A DNA stretch of 64,000 nucleotides from Planococcus antarcticus DSM 14505 (GTDB taxonomy: Bacteria > Bacillota > Bacilli > Bacillales_A > Planococcaceae). The translations under genes were made by a program, and so were the position numbers. The stretch is taken from NCBI RefSeq assembly GCF_001687565.2, contig NZ_CP016534.2, positions 872,501 through 936,500 of the forward strand. The letters are read 5' to 3'. Shown in pieces: positions 17,862 through 26,022 of this stretch. The notes below the pieces were generated by a model. It made no database searches, was not told the DNA's origin, and saw only the letters and a program-made list of their open reading frames with translations. Position 1 is the stretch's first letter; every line of letters begins with the position of its first letter.

Positions 17862-18764
17862 CTATTCTTCAATGATTCCTTGCTTTATAGCGGCTTGTTT
17901 GATGCTTTCGTAATCTGCATTGGTGGCTTCTGTAAAGCCGGTAGCACCAAATGCATCAAGGATTTCAGGATCTTCTATCGCCAAAAATGCTTCCCGCAAT
18001 TTTGTGACAGTTTCATCATCTGTACTTTCGAGTACAGCCCATGGGTATTGGAACAAAGGCTCAGATTCCCAGACAATTTTTAATTGGGCTCCATCGATTT
18101 TGCCCGATTCCAATAGTTGATTGTAAATAGCGCTGTCGATGGCACCGGCATCAACCTGTTTGTTTTGGACAGACAATGCTGTTGCATCGTGTGATCCAGT
18201 AAAACGGGCAGTTTCAAATTGATTTTCCTGTTCAGACTCGTACACTCCGCGGTCCTGCAATTCGATAGAAGGAATCAATGAACCAGAAGTGGAATTTGGG
18301 TCACCAAAAGCAAACTGGACTTCTCCTGGATTTTCCAATAATTCATCTAGGGACGTAGCGGGATTGTCTTTATGGGTGATGATATATGAATGATAGAATG
18401 GTTCGCCATCGACCAATTGGGTGATAATTGCTTGGGCGTTGCTGTTTGCTTCAGCAATGACATACGTTAAAGGACCAAGGTAAGCCATATCAATCTGGTC
18501 GTAATTCATCGATTCCACGACACCATTGTAATCGGGATAAACTTCGATTTCGACCTCGCGATCCAATTCTTCGCTCAGGATTGTTTGCAGTTTATCCATT
18601 GCAGTTTGCATCTCGCCTTCTGTTTGGGCCGGGATCACACCGATTGTGAAGGGCTCCTCGTTACCAGACGTCGTTGAACTTTCATTTTCAGTTGAACCAT
18701 TTCCGCAGGCTGACAGGAAAAATGCCAGCAAAAGGATAGAGCCGGTTAAAATCCATTTTTTCAT
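17862..18764 (-). CDS. phnD: PhnD-type substrate-binding lipoprotein
   Basis: Lipoprotein signal KKWILTGSILLLAFFLSAC with lipobox LSAC. The mature domain is a type 2 periplasmic-binding fold of the PhnD/PtxB family: FTIGVIPAQTEGEMQ, YNGVVESMNYDQIDMAYLGP, FGDPNSTSGSLIPS and SVQNKQVDAGAIDS. The conserved Y/S/T pocket that binds phosphonate-like oxyanions is recognisable. ATG 18764 is chosen (GAGG 8 bases upstream) over GTG 18773. It is first in the phnD-phnE-phnC unit and follows the selD terminator, so it probably has its own promoter. Confidence 0.92.
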   Translation of the reverse strand: MKKWILTGSILLLAFFLSACGNGSTENESSTTSGNEEPFTIGVIPAQTEGEMQTAMDKLQTILSEELDREVEIEVYPDYNGVVESMNYDQIDMAYLGPLTYVIAEANSNAQAIITQLVDGEPFYHSYIITHKDNPATSLDELLENPGEVQFAFGDPNSTSGSLIPSIELQDRGVYESEQENQFETARFTGSHDATALSVQNKQVDAGAIDSAIYNQLLESGKIDGAQLKIVWESEPLFQYPWAVLESTDDETVTKLREAFLAIEDPEILDAFGATGFTEATNADYESIKQAAIKQGIIEE

Positions 18765-18807
18765 TACGAGCACCTCTTTATGTTTTTTGTATGTAGCTGA
18801 CAGTAAA

Positions 18808-18838
18808 ACAAGGACTCAAGCAGAGTCCTTGTTCAAAG
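18808..18838 (-). terminator. Terminator of selD
   Basis: On the minus strand AACAAGGACTCTG, a short loop and CTTGAGTCCTTGTTTTACTG form a stem with a T-run. It separates selD from phnD. Confidence 0.75.
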
Positions 18839-18885
18839 CTTAACTATTGCTACTTTTAAGCTTTCATTGTTTAACCATCAAAATC

Positions 18886-19935
18886 TTATATTACTTGAAT
18901 CCGTCCTGCATTTTCACTTGTCACATTTCCGATAATGGCGGATTGGACATTGTTTTCCAGCAGTTCACGCTGCAATGCATCAGCTTGTGCTTCCGGAACT
19001 GAAATCAGCAAGCCACCGGAAGTGACTGCATCACATAGGATCAATTGATCGATTTCACTGATGCTATCAGCATAATCGATGTCATCCGCAAGCCATTGGC
19101 GATTTTTGCGTGTGCCGCCCGGAATGACGTTTTGTGCTGCGAGCTCTTTTGCGCGAGAAAGAACAGGTACATCATGGTTATTCACTGTAACACCGACGTT
19201 GCCGCCCTTGGCGATTTCCATTGTATGACCAAGTAGACCAAATCCGGTTACATCGGTGCAAGCGTTGACAGTGAATTTATCCATCACTTCTGCTGCGGTT
19301 TTATTCAACGTGGCCATGACGTTCATGACTTCATCCAAATCCTCTTTTTCAAGGATTCCTTGTTTGATGGCAGTAGTTAAAATACCAACTCCAATGGGTT
19401 TAGTGAGAATCAGGCGATCGCCCGGTTTTGCGCCCGCATTGGAGCGGATACGATCAGGGTGGATGGTGCCTGTAACAGAAAGTCCAAATTTTGGCTCTTG
19501 GTCATCAATTGAATGGCCGCCGACTAAAGCAGCACCAGATTCCTTGACCTTGTCGGAAGCACCAGCCAAAATATCGGCTAAAATACTCTTATCTAAGGTA
19601 TTGATCGGGAAAGCAACGATATTCATAACAGTCAACGGCTTGCCACCCATGGCGTAAACATCGCTTAGCGCATTGGCTGCACCAATCTGGCCAAACATAT
19701 AGGCGTCATCCACGATGGGAGTAAAGAAATCCAAGGTCTGGACCAATGCCGTTTCATCATTAATTTTATAAACGCCTGCATCGTCAGCTGTTTCCAGACC
19801 GACCAGCAAGTTTGGATCATCTACATTTTTCGGTAAGTGACGCAGAACCTGCGCCAGGTCCTCAGGACCAATTTTGCAGCCTCAACCGCCTTTTGTAGAT
19901 AAAGAAGTCAGTCTTACGTTTTCTTTTTCAACCAT
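18886..19935 (-). CDS. selD: Selenide, water dikinase, selenocysteine-containing
   Basis: SelD makes selenophosphate from selenide and ATP, the Se donor for selenocysteine and other selenium products. The conventional frame starts only at 19809, but the true start is ATG 19935 (AAAGGAG upstream). Reading through TGA at 19882-19884 gives LTSLSTKGG-Sec-GCKIGPEDLAQ, placing Sec at residue 18, where other SelDs have the active-site Cys, followed by the conserved Cys and Lys. ETADDAGVYKI, GGKPLTVMNIVAFP, GGHSIDDQEPKFGLSV, GDRLILTKPIGVGI and TDVTGFGLLGH match the ATP- and metal-binding motifs. The full product is 349 aa, normal for the family. It lies 52 bases after the glycosyltransferase on the same strand and ends at its own terminator. 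Confidence 0.97.
19857..19884 (-). promoter_or_regulatory. Candidate bacterial SECIS element in selD
   Basis: Beginning 13 bases after the UGA, GGTCC-TGA-GGACC forms a perfect 5-bp hairpin inside the selD coding sequence, with weaker outer pairing possible. Bacterial SECIS hairpins sit immediately 3' of the Sec codon at this kind of distance and bind SelB domain IV. Folding was done by eye. Confidence 0.6.
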
Positions 19936-19987
19936 GTCAATCTCTCCTTTTTTACATTCGAATCCTGCTATCCTTCGGAAATTCGGC

Positions 19988-20983
19988 TTATTTTAAGATA
20001 TGTTGATAAACCTTCAACAAAGTTTCGGCTTCGCGTTCGCTTGAATGATGCTGCTTTACGTAAGCTTCAGCGGACTGGCCGATGCTTTGCCTTATTTTGT
20101 TATTATTCACGAGCTTTTCGGCATAATCAAGGAATTCGTTTCGAGTTTTATATAATAACCCTGTTTTCCTATCGGAAATGATGCTGCTATTGCCTGGAAT
20201 GTCTGAAGCGAGCACGGGCAATGCATGGCCCATCGCCTCTAAAATCGTCGCCGGTTGGCCTTCTGACAGGGATGTATTTAAAACAACATCGGTCTGACGA
20301 TAAACGGCACCCATCTCTTCGTGAGGAACTTGTCCAAGGTAACAGATCCAATCTTTATGGCGATCGATAAGTTCCATTACTATTCGACCTTCCTCTTCTT
20401 CAAGAATAGGACCGACCAGCCATAGCCGAAGTTGAGGGTAGCTTTGGTAGAGCTCCTGGAGCATTGAAATCGCAACTGGGATGTTTTTCACTTTTCGGAT
20501 GCCTGCCGGCAGGAAGAACAACAAGCTGTCCGGTTCTTTTGTGAAAGAGGAGACCCCTGTGGAAGAAGTCTGATTTCCTTGAGCCATAATAAAAATTTTA
20601 TTAGTCAACCATGGACCTTCTTTTATCAGCAATTCTTCTGCTTTTTTATCAAACACGTGAATAGCATCCGATTCATGCAAGCAAGTAAGGACATCCAGCC
20701 GTTTATCAGGATTAAACAGGTCCTGATTCAAATCGGTGCCTGTCATGGTGACGATATAGTGTGCAGGTTTTGAGTCCAGTTTCTGCAGGAACTGATAGAA
20801 ATTATAAGCGTGGAACCCGTGTATGACATCGGTAACTGGAAATGAATGGATGACATTCTCATTTGTTGTCGATATGATTTCCGTCTCCACACCCAGGTTT
20901 TTAAGATTATCTGCGATGCGTTGTACCGTTATGGTGTTTCCGCGAAGTTGCGGATAATTTGGTGACGCTAAAACAATTTTCAT
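19988..20983 (-). CDS. Glycosyltransferase (GT4-like), SenB-like candidate
   Basis: A 331-aa GT-B enzyme. The N-terminal domain has ASPNYPQLRGNTITVQRIAD and VTMTGTDLNQDL; the C-terminal domain has FLPAGIRKVKNIPVA, YLGQVPHEEMGAVYRQ, SLSEGQPATILEAMG and PVLASDIPGN (nucleotide-sugar and EX7E-type region). The GN-(T/R)-x-TxxR and TGTDLxxD motifs and the LASxIPGN tail recall SenB, the selenosugar synthase of selenoneine biosynthesis that uses selenophosphate, and also the GLT1D1-type glycosyltransferases. It precedes selD by 52 bases in the same direction and is probably co-transcribed. ATG 20983 is favoured (AAAGGA 8 bases upstream) over ATG 20992. No SenA homologue is in the window. General GT4 assignment is firm; the SenB link is inference. 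Confidence 0.85.
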   Translation of the reverse strand: MKIVLASPNYPQLRGNTITVQRIADNLKNLGVETEIISTTNENVIHSFPVTDVIHGFHAYNFYQFLQKLDSKPAHYIVTMTGTDLNQDLFNPDKRLDVLTCLHESDAIHVFDKKAEELLIKEGPWLTNKIFIMAQGNQTSSTGVSSFTKEPDSLLFFLPAGIRKVKNIPVAISMLQELYQSYPQLRLWLVGPILEEEEGRIVMELIDRHKDWICYLGQVPHEEMGAVYRQTDVVLNTSLSEGQPATILEAMGHALPVLASDIPGNSSIISDRKTGLLYKTRNEFLDYAEKLVNNNKIRQSIGQSAEAYVKQHHSSEREAETLLKVYQHILK

Positions 20984-21088
20984 CCTCTTCATCCTTTAGT
21001 TCAATGATTTGAAGGTTCGAACACTTCTGTTAGATTGAATTATCCTAAAGCCGACTAAGTTTGTCACTTAACTTGACTTTTTCTTCTC

Positions 21089-21123
21089 AAAAAAAAGATT
21101 GCCATATAGGCAATCTTTTTTAG
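21089..21123. terminator. Bidirectional terminator downstream of tRNA-Sec
   Basis: AAAAAAGATTGCC, loop ATAT, GGCAATCTTTTTT. It would end the leftward tRNA-Sec transcript before the glycosyltransferase promoter. Confidence 0.85.
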
Positions 21124-21126
21124 AAG

Positions 21127-21229
21127 GGAAGCGCTTAGATTCTAGGGTCGTAAGTCACTCTGGCTGTGCGGCAAAAAACGCCGCTTCGCCAAAGCGCCTT
21201 ACGCCCGTCGAATCTACATAGGCACTTCC
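21127..21229. repeat. Palindromic 103-bp element beside tRNA-Sec
   Basis: The whole segment is an imperfect inverted repeat: GGAAGCGCTTAGATTC...GTCGTAAG...GCGGCAAAAAACG on one side mirrors GGAAGTGCCTATGTAGATTC...GGCGTAAGG...GCGGCG on the complement. This could be a MITE/REP-like interspersed repeat or a structured 3' part of the tRNA-Sec transcript. No second copy is seen in this window. Confidence 0.55.
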
Positions 21230-21244
21230 GCTTTTCTTTTTATT

Positions 21245-21341
21245 TGGCGGGATTGTGTGGGAATCGAACCCACCGAGCCTGGCACGCAGGCCCCTCAGGG
21301 TTTTGAAGACCCAGGAGGACACCAGTCACCCATCCAACCCC
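21245..21341 (-). tRNA. selC: tRNA-Sec (anticodon UCA)
   Basis: The minus strand gives a 97-nt tRNA starting GGGGTTGG and ending AATCCCGCCA, with encoded CCA. The T arm is GTGGG-TTCGATT-CCCAC. The anticodon loop CTTCAAA carries TCA (plus 21304-21306). A long variable arm with stem GCCTG/CAGGC and the extended acceptor stem are typical of tRNA-Sec. It is serylated, converted to Sec-tRNA by SelA using selenophosphate, and delivered by SelB to UGA codons. It is divergent from selB-selA. Confidence 0.97.
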
Positions 21342-21492
21342 AGGTTATTGTCGGCCGACCTGTACCAGTTTATACCGAAAAAAAGATCTGCGCAAGAACG
21401 GAGCTTGGATAAAATGATGGAGTGCAGGGCTCAGGCTTGAAAGGACGTTACCTGAAGACTAAAGTAAAGAGACAAGCGATTAGAGAAGGCGT

Positions 21493-23406
21493 GTGAAGAA
21501 AATGGAAGAACGGTATTTTACGGTTGGCATGGCCGGACATATTGATCATGGCAAGACCAGTTTGACGAAAGCTTTGACCAACGTGGAGACGGACCGATTA
21601 AAAGAGGAAAAAGAACGGGGCATTTCCATTGAGTCGGGCTACGCGCCATTAAATTTGGAAGCTGGTGTTTCTGTGTCGATTGTCGATGTGCCAGGACATG
21701 AACGGTTTATTCGGCAGATGATTGCAGGCGTTGCTGGAATCGATTTGGTCGTTCTGGTTGTTGCAGCGGATGAAGGAATCATGCCGCAAACCGAAGAGCA
21801 TTTGGAAATCCTGCAGTTTTTAGGCGTGGAACGGTGCATCGTAGCCATTTCAAAAATAGACCGTGTCGATGAAGTCATGCTTGAATTGGTAAAGGATGAT
21901 GTTAAAGAACGGCTGTTGAAAACGGCTTTTCATGAAGCACCCTATGTTGCGCTCGACAGTTTATCTGGTAAGGGAATAGACGAATTAAAGCAAATAATTT
22001 TAACGGAATTAAAGGCAATGAAATTCCGTGACGCCTATGGTTCATTCCGTTTGCCAATCGACCAAGTGTTTACGGTCCAAGGGCAGGGCACTGTCGTCAG
22101 AGGGACGGTATATGAGGGTGTTGTCCGGAAAGCTTCACAGCTACTGCTCTTGCCAGGAGGAATTTTTGTGAAAGCGAGACAAATCCAAGTGCACCACGAG
22201 GAAAGCAAGCAAGCGCGAGCTGGACAGCGGACTGCGATCAATCTCAGCGGTATCGAACGGACGGCCGTAAAGCGTGGAGATGTGCTGGTAGATTCGGATC
22301 ATTTCCTGGTGACGGATACCATTGATGTTGCGTTGCAGGTGATTGGACGGAAGTTCGCGCCCCTCAAGCAGCGGACAGCTGTTAGGCTTCATATCGGCAC
22401 CTCTGAAGTAATGGGCAAGATCGTCTTTTTCGACCGAAAGGAGCTTGAGCAGACGCCGGACGAAGTGCTATGTCAAATTCGTCTGGATGAAAAGATAGTG
22501 GTCCGTCGGGGAGACCGTTTCATTCTGCGGCGGCCAAGTCCGATGGAGACGATTGGTGGCGGTTGGGTCATTCAGCCAAACGGCGACAAGTACCGGTTCG
22601 GCAATGAAACCATCGATATGCTTCGCCACCATCAGCAGGGAACGCCACAGGATTTAGTGATTGATGCTTTGAACAAATACATCCTGCTCGACCTGAAACA
22701 GCTTATGCAGCAGACTTCATTGGCTGGAATCATCTTAAAAGAAACTTTGAAGGAAGGCTTGGCTTCTAGGGTCTGGCTGGAAGTTTCGCGCCAGGGCTAT
22801 AGCTTGACCAAAACCTTCATCAAAATAAAAGATGAATTGCTGGCGAGACTGCAGCAGTTTCATGAAGACTTTCCGATGCGAACCGGCATGGGAAAAGCAG
22901 AGCTTGTTCAGTCAGTGAGCGCTACCTATCCGAAATCTCTTCTTGAGTACAGCCTGAATTTATTGCTAGAACAAAATGAGATCCAGCGATCCGGTCAGTT
23001 CGTAGCTTTGACTCCCTTTAGCCCGAATCTTCCGAAAAAATGGCATGTGCGAATAGAACAAATTATTGGCACTTTGGAAAAGGATGGCTTCCAAGCAAAA
23101 AAATGGGAAGACTACTTTATAGGAAGCCCTTTACCGAAGTTGGAAATTGCTGAACTTACCTCTTACTTGCTTGAAAGTGGACAGGCTTATCGGTTGAGAG
23201 AAGATACAATCATTCACCATACGGCTTTTGAAAATGCCTTAAACAAGTTGCGGCAGCAGACAGGCCCTTCTTTTGATTTAAAGCAGGCGAAAGACATCCT
23301 CAATCTGTCACGTAAATACATGATCCCGTTTCTGGAGTTGCTGGACGGGCTGAACTATACAAGACGGACAGAAGATCAGCGTCATTGGATGGAGGACAGA
23401 ACATGA
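21493..23406 (+). CDS. selB: Selenocysteine-specific elongation factor SelB
   Basis: SelB delivers Sec-tRNA to UGA codons that carry a SECIS hairpin. The GTPase domain has GHIDHGKT (15-22), RGISIESGYA, DVPGHERF and SKIDRV. EF-Tu-like domains 2 and 3 follow (VFTVQGQGTVVRGTV, RFILRRPSPMETIGGGWV). The C-terminal about 240 residues form the winged-helix repeats that bind SECIS RNA. Length (637 aa) is normal. Both GTG 21493 and ATG 21502 are possible starts; GAAGG lies at 21485-21489. The stop overlaps the selA start (ATGA). Confidence 0.97.
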   Translation: MKKMEERYFTVGMAGHIDHGKTSLTKALTNVETDRLKEEKERGISIESGYAPLNLEAGVSVSIVDVPGHERFIRQMIAGVAGIDLVVLVVAADEGIMPQTEEHLEILQFLGVERCIVAISKIDRVDEVMLELVKDDVKERLLKTAFHEAPYVALDSLSGKGIDELKQIILTELKAMKFRDAYGSFRLPIDQVFTVQGQGTVVRGTVYEGVVRKASQLLLLPGGIFVKARQIQVHHEESKQARAGQRTAINLSGIERTAVKRGDVLVDSDHFLVTDTIDVALQVIGRKFAPLKQRTAVRLHIGTSEVMGKIVFFDRKELEQTPDEVLCQIRLDEKIVVRRGDRFILRRPSPMETIGGGWVIQPNGDKYRFGNETIDMLRHHQQGTPQDLVIDALNKYILLDLKQLMQQTSLAGIILKETLKEGLASRVWLEVSRQGYSLTKTFIKIKDELLARLQQFHEDFPMRTGMGKAELVQSVSATYPKSLLEYSLNLLLEQNEIQRSGQFVALTPFSPNLPKKWHVRIEQIIGTLEKDGFQAKKWEDYFIGSPLPKLEIAELTSYLLESGQAYRLREDTIIHHTAFENALNKLRQQTGPSFDLKQAKDILNLSRKYMIPFLELLDGLNYTRRTEDQRHWMEDRT

Positions 23407-24806
23407 AACAGTATTTGCGGCAGCTACCAGCCGTCCATGAATTGCAGAAAGACCCGCGTTTTGACAGCTTGAAAACAGCGTATAATCTGAACGGTGTGCA
23501 GCTTACCAAATTTCTGCAACGCGAAATCAGCAGTCTGCGGCAACGTTTGCTGGCAAAAGAACTAGCGATTGAAGAGGTTGCTCCTGATTTTGCAAGACAG
23601 CTTTTCAGGTCAGTTGAAGTTCAAATCAGTTTGTGGCAAGAAGATCGTTTGGCACGGGTGATCAACGGAACCGGGACAGTGCTGCATACCAATTTGGGAC
23701 GGTCTCGTTTAAGCGATGCGGCAATCGAGCATGTCGTAAGAACGGCTGCGAATTATTCCAATCTGGAATATCATTTAATGGAAGGAAAGCGCGGATCACG
23801 CCACGACATCATCGAAGATTTATTGATAGAAGCGACGGGAGCGGAAGCAGTAATGGTCGTAAACAATAATGCTGCAGCGGTATTTCTGATTTTAAGTGCT
23901 CTGGCCAAGCAGCGGGAAGTCATTGTCTCCCGAGGGCAATTGGTTGAGATCGGCGGTTCTTTCCGGGTGTCCTCTATTATGGAAGAAAGCGGTGCGCGTC
24001 TTGTTGAAGTGGGGACGACCAACAAGACCCATCTCTTCGATTACGAGCAGGCACTGAGCGAAGAAACCGCCATGATCATGAAAGTGCATACCAGCAATTT
24101 CAAGATGATCGGTTTTACCAAGACGGTTGAAACTGAAGAGCTAGCCAAATTGATGGAAAAGCACAAGGATGTCCTCTTTTATGAAGATTTGGGGAGCGGC
24201 GCGCTTTACGATTTTAAAAAACATGGTATCGGTGATGAACCTCTCGTCCGGGAAGTGATCGAAAGCGGGGTGGATCTCGTTTCTTTCAGCGGCGATAAAC
24301 TGCTGGGCGGTCCGCAGGCTGGTTTGATTGCCGGTAAAAAAGAACTGATTGACCGATTGAAAAAGCATCAATTGGCGCGCGTATTGCGCATCGACAAAAT
24401 GACACTGGCAGCGCTGGAAGAAACCTTGAAAAGCTATTTGGCAGGACCTGAAAAGATTGCTGAACTGCCCACAGTCCGAGACATTATACGTCCTGCAGCA
24501 GACATTAAAATCCAAGCGCAGTCGTTTATCAGTTCTTTGCAATCAAGCTCTGGAAAGTACCATAGTGAGCTTCAGGAAAGCACCTCGCAAATAGGAGGGG
24601 GCACCATGCCGGGAGTGGAAATTCCCACCTTTATTGCAGCAATTGCACACGAAAATTTAAGTGCGGACCAATTATCGATTCGTCTCAGGCAGACTAAGCC
24701 GGCAATAGTATCACGAATCCAGGATGAACAGGTGTGCATTGATTTCCGAACTATCGATTGTTCCGAGATGGAAGCGTTGCTAGCAGGGTTTTTGGCCAGT
24801 GAATAA
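23403..24806 (+). CDS. selA: L-seryl-tRNA(Sec) selenium transferase
   Basis: PLP enzyme converting Ser-tRNA-Sec to Sec-tRNA-Sec with selenophosphate. The N-terminal tRNA-binding domain (LRQLPAVHELQ) is followed by the fold-type I core: INGTGTVLHTNLGRSRLS, VMVVNNNAAAVFLIL, FYEDLGSGALYDF and the PLP lysine K299 in FSGDKLLGGPQAG. The tail GGGTMPGVEIPTF is conserved. ATG 23403 overlaps the selB stop and GGAGG is 7 bases upstream, so translation is coupled. Length 467 aa matches the family. Confidence 0.97.
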   Translation: MKQYLRQLPAVHELQKDPRFDSLKTAYNLNGVQLTKFLQREISSLRQRLLAKELAIEEVAPDFARQLFRSVEVQISLWQEDRLARVINGTGTVLHTNLGRSRLSDAAIEHVVRTAANYSNLEYHLMEGKRGSRHDIIEDLLIEATGAEAVMVVNNNAAAVFLILSALAKQREVIVSRGQLVEIGGSFRVSSIMEESGARLVEVGTTNKTHLFDYEQALSEETAMIMKVHTSNFKMIGFTKTVETEELAKLMEKHKDVLFYEDLGSGALYDFKKHGIGDEPLVREVIESGVDLVSFSGDKLLGGPQAGLIAGKKELIDRLKKHQLARVLRIDKMTLAALEETLKSYLAGPEKIAELPTVRDIIRPAADIKIQAQSFISSLQSSSGKYHSELQESTSQIGGGTMPGVEIPTFIAAIAHENLSADQLSIRLRQTKPAIVSRIQDEQVCIDFRTIDCSEMEALLAGFLASE

Positions 24807-24822
24807 AAGAAGGAGAGAATCA

Positions 24823-25965
24823 ATGAAAATCTTGATAGCACCTGATTCATTCAAAGGAAGCATGACAGCGATAGAAGCCGCCGAAGCGATGGCTGGAGGG
24901 ATTCAAGAAGCGTCTCCACAAACTACTTCAGTTATGATGCCAATAGCTGATGGCGGGGAAGGAACCATGGCGGCACTGGTTTCGGCAACTGGCGGAAAAT
25001 TGGTCAGAGCGATTGTTGAAGATCCGCTGGGGCGGAAAATCACAGCGAGTTACGGCGTTCTTGGAGATCAGAAAACCTGTGTTGTGGAATTGGCGGAAGC
25101 TTCAGGACTTACTCTTTTGACAACGGCCGAACAGAATCCTTTGCTGGCTTCAACCTATGGAACCGGTGAACTGATCGCCCATGCACTGGATGCGGGCTAC
25201 AGGAAGTTCATTATCGGCCTTGGTGGGAGTGCAACGAATGATGCCGGAATTGGCATGCTTCAGGCTTTGGGCATGAAATTCCTTGATATCTATGGTGTGG
25301 AATTGGGGCCAGGGACTGTGGCATTAAATGGCTTGTCGAAGATTGATCTCTTTGGATTTGATAAACGCATCATGGAAAGCCGTTTTTTGATTGCCAGTGA
25401 TGTTGAAAATCCATTAATCGGTCCTCAAGGCGCATCGGCCGTTTTTGGCCCGCAAAAAGGAGCGACACCTGAAATGGTGAAGACGCTCGATGCAGTCTTA
25501 ACTAATTTTGCCGATCTGGTTGAGCGTTTTACCGGCATGGCCCTGCACCACAAAAAAGGGGCGGGTGCTGCCGGCGGTGCGGGAGGGGCATTCCAAGCGT
25601 TCTTTTTAGGCGAAATGCGGCTGGGAATTGACCTTATACTGGAAGCGATGAATTTCGAAGAACAGCTGCTTGATGCTGATTTAGTGCTGACCGGAGAAGG
25701 GAAAACCGATGCCCAAACGCTATCCGGAAAAGCTCCTTTCGGCATCGCGGAAGCAGCCAATCGGCACGGCAAACCGGTTATCCTGATTTCCGGTACGATT
25801 GCCGAATCGGACAAAGAGCAGCTAACGCCATATTTCACGGAAATTCATGCCGTCGCGGATGAAAAAATTTCGGCGGAAGAATCCATAGCGAATGCTTACA
25901 GCTATGTAAAAATTAAAACTGAAAAAGTAATAGAATCATATTTGAAGAAACAAGGTTTGCAATGA
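24823..25965 (+). CDS. Glycerate kinase (GarK/GlxK family)
   Basis: A 380-aa glycerate kinase phosphorylating D-glycerate to a phosphoglycerate. Family signatures are MKILIAPDSFKGSMTAIEAA, MPIADGGEGTMAALV, IIGLGGSATNDAGIGMLQAL, GPQKGA and LTGEGKTDAQTLSGKAP. ATG 24823 is preceded by AGGAGAG; a spurious GTG at 24799 is inside the selA stop region. It starts 16 bases after selA, so it is probably co-transcribed with selB-selA. A link to selenium is not obvious; serine/glycerate metabolism (serine for Ser-tRNA-Sec) is a speculative connection. Confidence 0.93.
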   Translation: MKILIAPDSFKGSMTAIEAAEAMAGGIQEASPQTTSVMMPIADGGEGTMAALVSATGGKLVRAIVEDPLGRKITASYGVLGDQKTCVVELAEASGLTLLTTAEQNPLLASTYGTGELIAHALDAGYRKFIIGLGGSATNDAGIGMLQALGMKFLDIYGVELGPGTVALNGLSKIDLFGFDKRIMESRFLIASDVENPLIGPQGASAVFGPQKGATPEMVKTLDAVLTNFADLVERFTGMALHHKKGAGAAGGAGGAFQAFFLGEMRLGIDLILEAMNFEEQLLDADLVLTGEGKTDAQTLSGKAPFGIAEAANRHGKPVILISGTIAESDKEQLTPYFTEIHAVADEKISAEESIANAYSYVKIKTEKVIESYLKKQGLQ

Positions 25966-25983
25966 TATAAAAGACGAAAAGGT

Positions 25984-26016
25984 GGAACGGGAAAAGCCGC
26001 TCCACCTTTTTTTGCT
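25984..26016 (+). terminator. Terminator of the selB-selA-glycerate kinase operon
   Basis: AAGGTGGAACGG, short loop with GCCGCTCCACCTTTTTTT. Confidence 0.85.
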
Positions 26017-26022
26017 ATGCAG

